From: Caldifarciminota bacterium UBA3073
GTDB taxonomy: Bacteria > Hydrothermota > UBA3073
Assembly (NCBI GenBank): GCA_002366725.1
Contig: DFBT01000041.1
Coordinates: forward strand, 1 to 23,545
Reading direction: 5' to 3'
DNA: 23,545 nucleotides
Part shown: in pieces, positions 22,088-23,545 of the stretch
Layout: each line of letters starts with the position of its first letter
How positions within the stretch are numbered: the first letter of the stretch is position 1
The notes under the pieces: model-generated
The model's input: the letters and a program-made list of their open reading frames with translations, nothing else
Told to the model about the DNA's origin: nothing
The model's database searches: none
Made by a program: the position numbers and the translations under genes

Positions 22088-23437
22088 TTGGGGGGCTTTA
22101 TTGGATTTAAGAAGATTCTCATTGCCAATCGCGGCGAGATCGCGCTGCGGATAATAAGGGCGTGTAGGGAACTCGGAATAGAAACGGTCGCCATATATTC
22201 GGATGTAGATGAATCATCCATGCATGTGGTCATGGCGGATGAGGCGGTATGCATAGGTCCCGCATCACCGAAGGACAGCTATCTCTCCATCCCGAGGATA
22301 ATAAGCGCCTGTGAGATCTCGGGTGTTGATGCGGTCCATCCGGGATACGGCTTTCTGGCGGAGAACCCAAGATTTGCAGAGATATGCGAGGAGAACGGAT
22401 TCAAGTTTATAGGTCCGAAACCCGAAGTGATAAGAGAGATGGGCAATAAGAGCGAAGCAAAAGAATTCGCGAGAAAGGCGGGCGTACCGGTCATACCCGG
22501 GAGTAATAAAGCCGTGACAGATATTGGCTCTGCAGAGAGAATAGCAGAGGAAATAGGCTATCCGGTGATTATTAAAGCTGCCTTCGGCGGCGGCGGCAGG
22601 GGAATGAAGATAGTCCACTCAACTCGGGATATTGAAAAGTTCATAAACATAGCATCATCTGAGGCAGAGACGGCATTTGGAAGCGGCGACATATATATTG
22701 AAAAGTATATAGAGAATCCGAGACATATAGAAGTGCAGATTCTCGGCGATGAGCATGGGAACATAGTCTGGCTTGGTGAGAGAGAGTGTTCCATCCAGAG
22801 ACGCCATCAAAAGTTGATAGAAGAAGCTCCTTCTCCCATCGTGGATGAAGATCTGAGAAAGAAACTGGGAGATGCTGCAAAGAGATTTGCCAATTATGTG
22901 GGGTATGCGAGTGCCGGAACGGTAGAGTTTCTCCTGAACGGCGACAAAAACTACTATTTCATGGAAGTCAACAGTCGTATACAGGTCGAGCACCCCGTGA
23001 CGGAGGAGGTAACGGGTGTCGATATCGTAAAAGAGCAGATAAGAATAGCGGAGGGGGAACGACTCTCATTAAAACAGGAAGATGTGCGTATAGAGGGCAG
23101 CGCCATCGAGTGCAGGATAAATGCGGAGGACCCCGACAAGAACTTCATGTCTACCCCGGGGAAGATAACAGCCCTCTATCTGCCGGGTGGCCACGGAGTG
23201 CGAATAGACACAAATATATACACCGATTATGTAATTCCCCCCCATTATGACTCCCTCGTCGCCAAGATAATAGCAAAGGGCAAAACACGCAAAGAGGCGA
23301 TAACCAAAATGACGAGGGTGCTGGAAGAGTTCATGATAGAGGGTATAAAAACCACGATTCCCCTGCATCTTGCCATTATGAGGAATGAAAAATTTATAAA
23401 GGGAGAGATAGATACGGGATTTGTGGAGAGAATGTAG
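22088..23437 (+). CDS. accC: Acetyl-CoA carboxylase, biotin carboxylase subunit
   Basis: The product is 449 aa from TTG 22088. It carboxylates biotin on the carrier protein AccB using ATP and bicarbonate, the first step of malonyl-CoA synthesis; paralogues serve pyruvate or propionyl-CoA carboxylases. Seen: the N-terminal KKILIANRGEIALRIIRACR, the ATP-grasp glycine loop GGGGRG (167-172), ECSIQRRHQKLIEEAPSP (233-250) and the catalytic EVNSRIQVEHPVTE (293-306). Length is normal. The start is uncertain: no in-frame ATG or GTG lies near the usual N-terminus. TTG 22088 has no good ribosome-binding site, while GGGGGG (22090-22095) precedes an in-frame ATT at 22100. accB is not adjacent in this window. 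Confidence 0.94.
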   Translation: MGGFIGFKKILIANRGEIALRIIRACRELGIETVAIYSDVDESSMHVVMADEAVCIGPASPKDSYLSIPRIISACEISGVDAVHPGYGFLAENPRFAEICEENGFKFIGPKPEVIREMGNKSEAKEFARKAGVPVIPGSNKAVTDIGSAERIAEEIGYPVIIKAAFGGGGRGMKIVHSTRDIEKFINIASSEAETAFGSGDIYIEKYIENPRHIEVQILGDEHGNIVWLGERECSIQRRHQKLIEEAPSPIVDEDLRKKLGDAAKRFANYVGYASAGTVEFLLNGDKNYYFMEVNSRIQVEHPVTEEVTGVDIVKEQIRIAEGERLSLKQEDVRIEGSAIECRINAEDPDKNFMSTPGKITALYLPGGHGVRIDTNIYTDYVIPPHYDSLVAKIIAKGKTRKEAITKMTRVLEEFMIEGIKTTIPLHLAIMRNEKFIKGEIDTGFVERM

Positions 23438-23456
23438 CTTTGTGAATAAATTTTTC

Positions 23457-23485
23457 TTGACAATTCACTCAATTTGATGTATAAT
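23457..23485 (+). promoter_or_regulatory. Perfect consensus promoter reading out of the window
   Basis: TTGACA (23457-23462), a 17-bp spacer and TATAAT (23480-23485), 19 bp beyond the accC stop. An ATG at 23529 (MNKWW..., cut by the window end) may be the start of the next gene, but no ribosome-binding site is visible. Confidence 0.85.
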
Positions 23486-23545
23486 CACCCTGTTGTAGGA
23501 AAACAGGTACTCTCTCGTTTCAAGATATATGAATAAGTGGTGGTT

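Overview
This 23.5 kb window is bacterial chromosome. The left two thirds carry housekeeping and envelope genes of a Gram-negative-type organism: a TonB-dependent receptor, a PorV-like outer-membrane protein, a lipoprotein, a surface protein with a type IX-style C-terminal sorting domain, and an EnvC-like protein. The FCB-style envelope proteins, the AGG/AGA/ATA-rich codon use and intergenic DNA full of short-period repeats suggest an uncultured FCB-affiliated lineage, perhaps WOR-3/Stahlbacteria-like. That placement is inference from memory of such genomes, not a search.

Layout. Minus strand, 282-7516: sorting-domain protein, beta-propeller lipoprotein, PorV-like protein and TonB-dependent receptor, in that left-to-right order, so the receptor is transcribed first. 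A divergent region (7517-7948) holds consensus promoters for the receptor and, rightward, for the EnvC-like gene. Plus strand, 7949-14581: envC-like, holB, ricT (PSP1 domain), metG and a radical SAM DNA modification/repair-type protein. The order holB-ricT-metG matches a neighbourhood I recall from Firmicutes and others.

An AT-richer block of about 7.2 kb (about 14.6-21.8 kb) follows and looks like an acquired defence island. Module 1 has its own promoter and consists of a PD-(D/E)XK restriction endonuclease overlapping a beta-class DNA methyltransferase by 4 bp, trailed by two or three small unrecognised ORFs. Module 2 has its own promoter and a 271-nt leader with mutually exclusive hairpins. 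It carries four overlapping or closely coupled genes: a second DNA methyltransferase with motif order I...IV, a Cas4-like nuclease with four candidate Fe-S cysteines, an unrecognised protein that looks like repeated winged helices, and an ORC/Cdc6-like AAA+ ATPase. I see no helicase, PglZ, BrxL or CRISPR array. This module is the best candidate here for an undescribed defence system.

Housekeeping sequence resumes with accC (biotin carboxylase), and a perfect promoter at the right edge points to a gene beyond the window.

Intergenic DNA outside the island is a mosaic of dispersed words, tandem arrays with periods of 7, 8 and 10 bp, and hairpins nested inside repeats. These mosaics are nearly absent inside the island, which supports a different history for it. 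Strong promoters in the window share TTGAC(A/T), a 17-bp spacer and (T/C)ATAAT.
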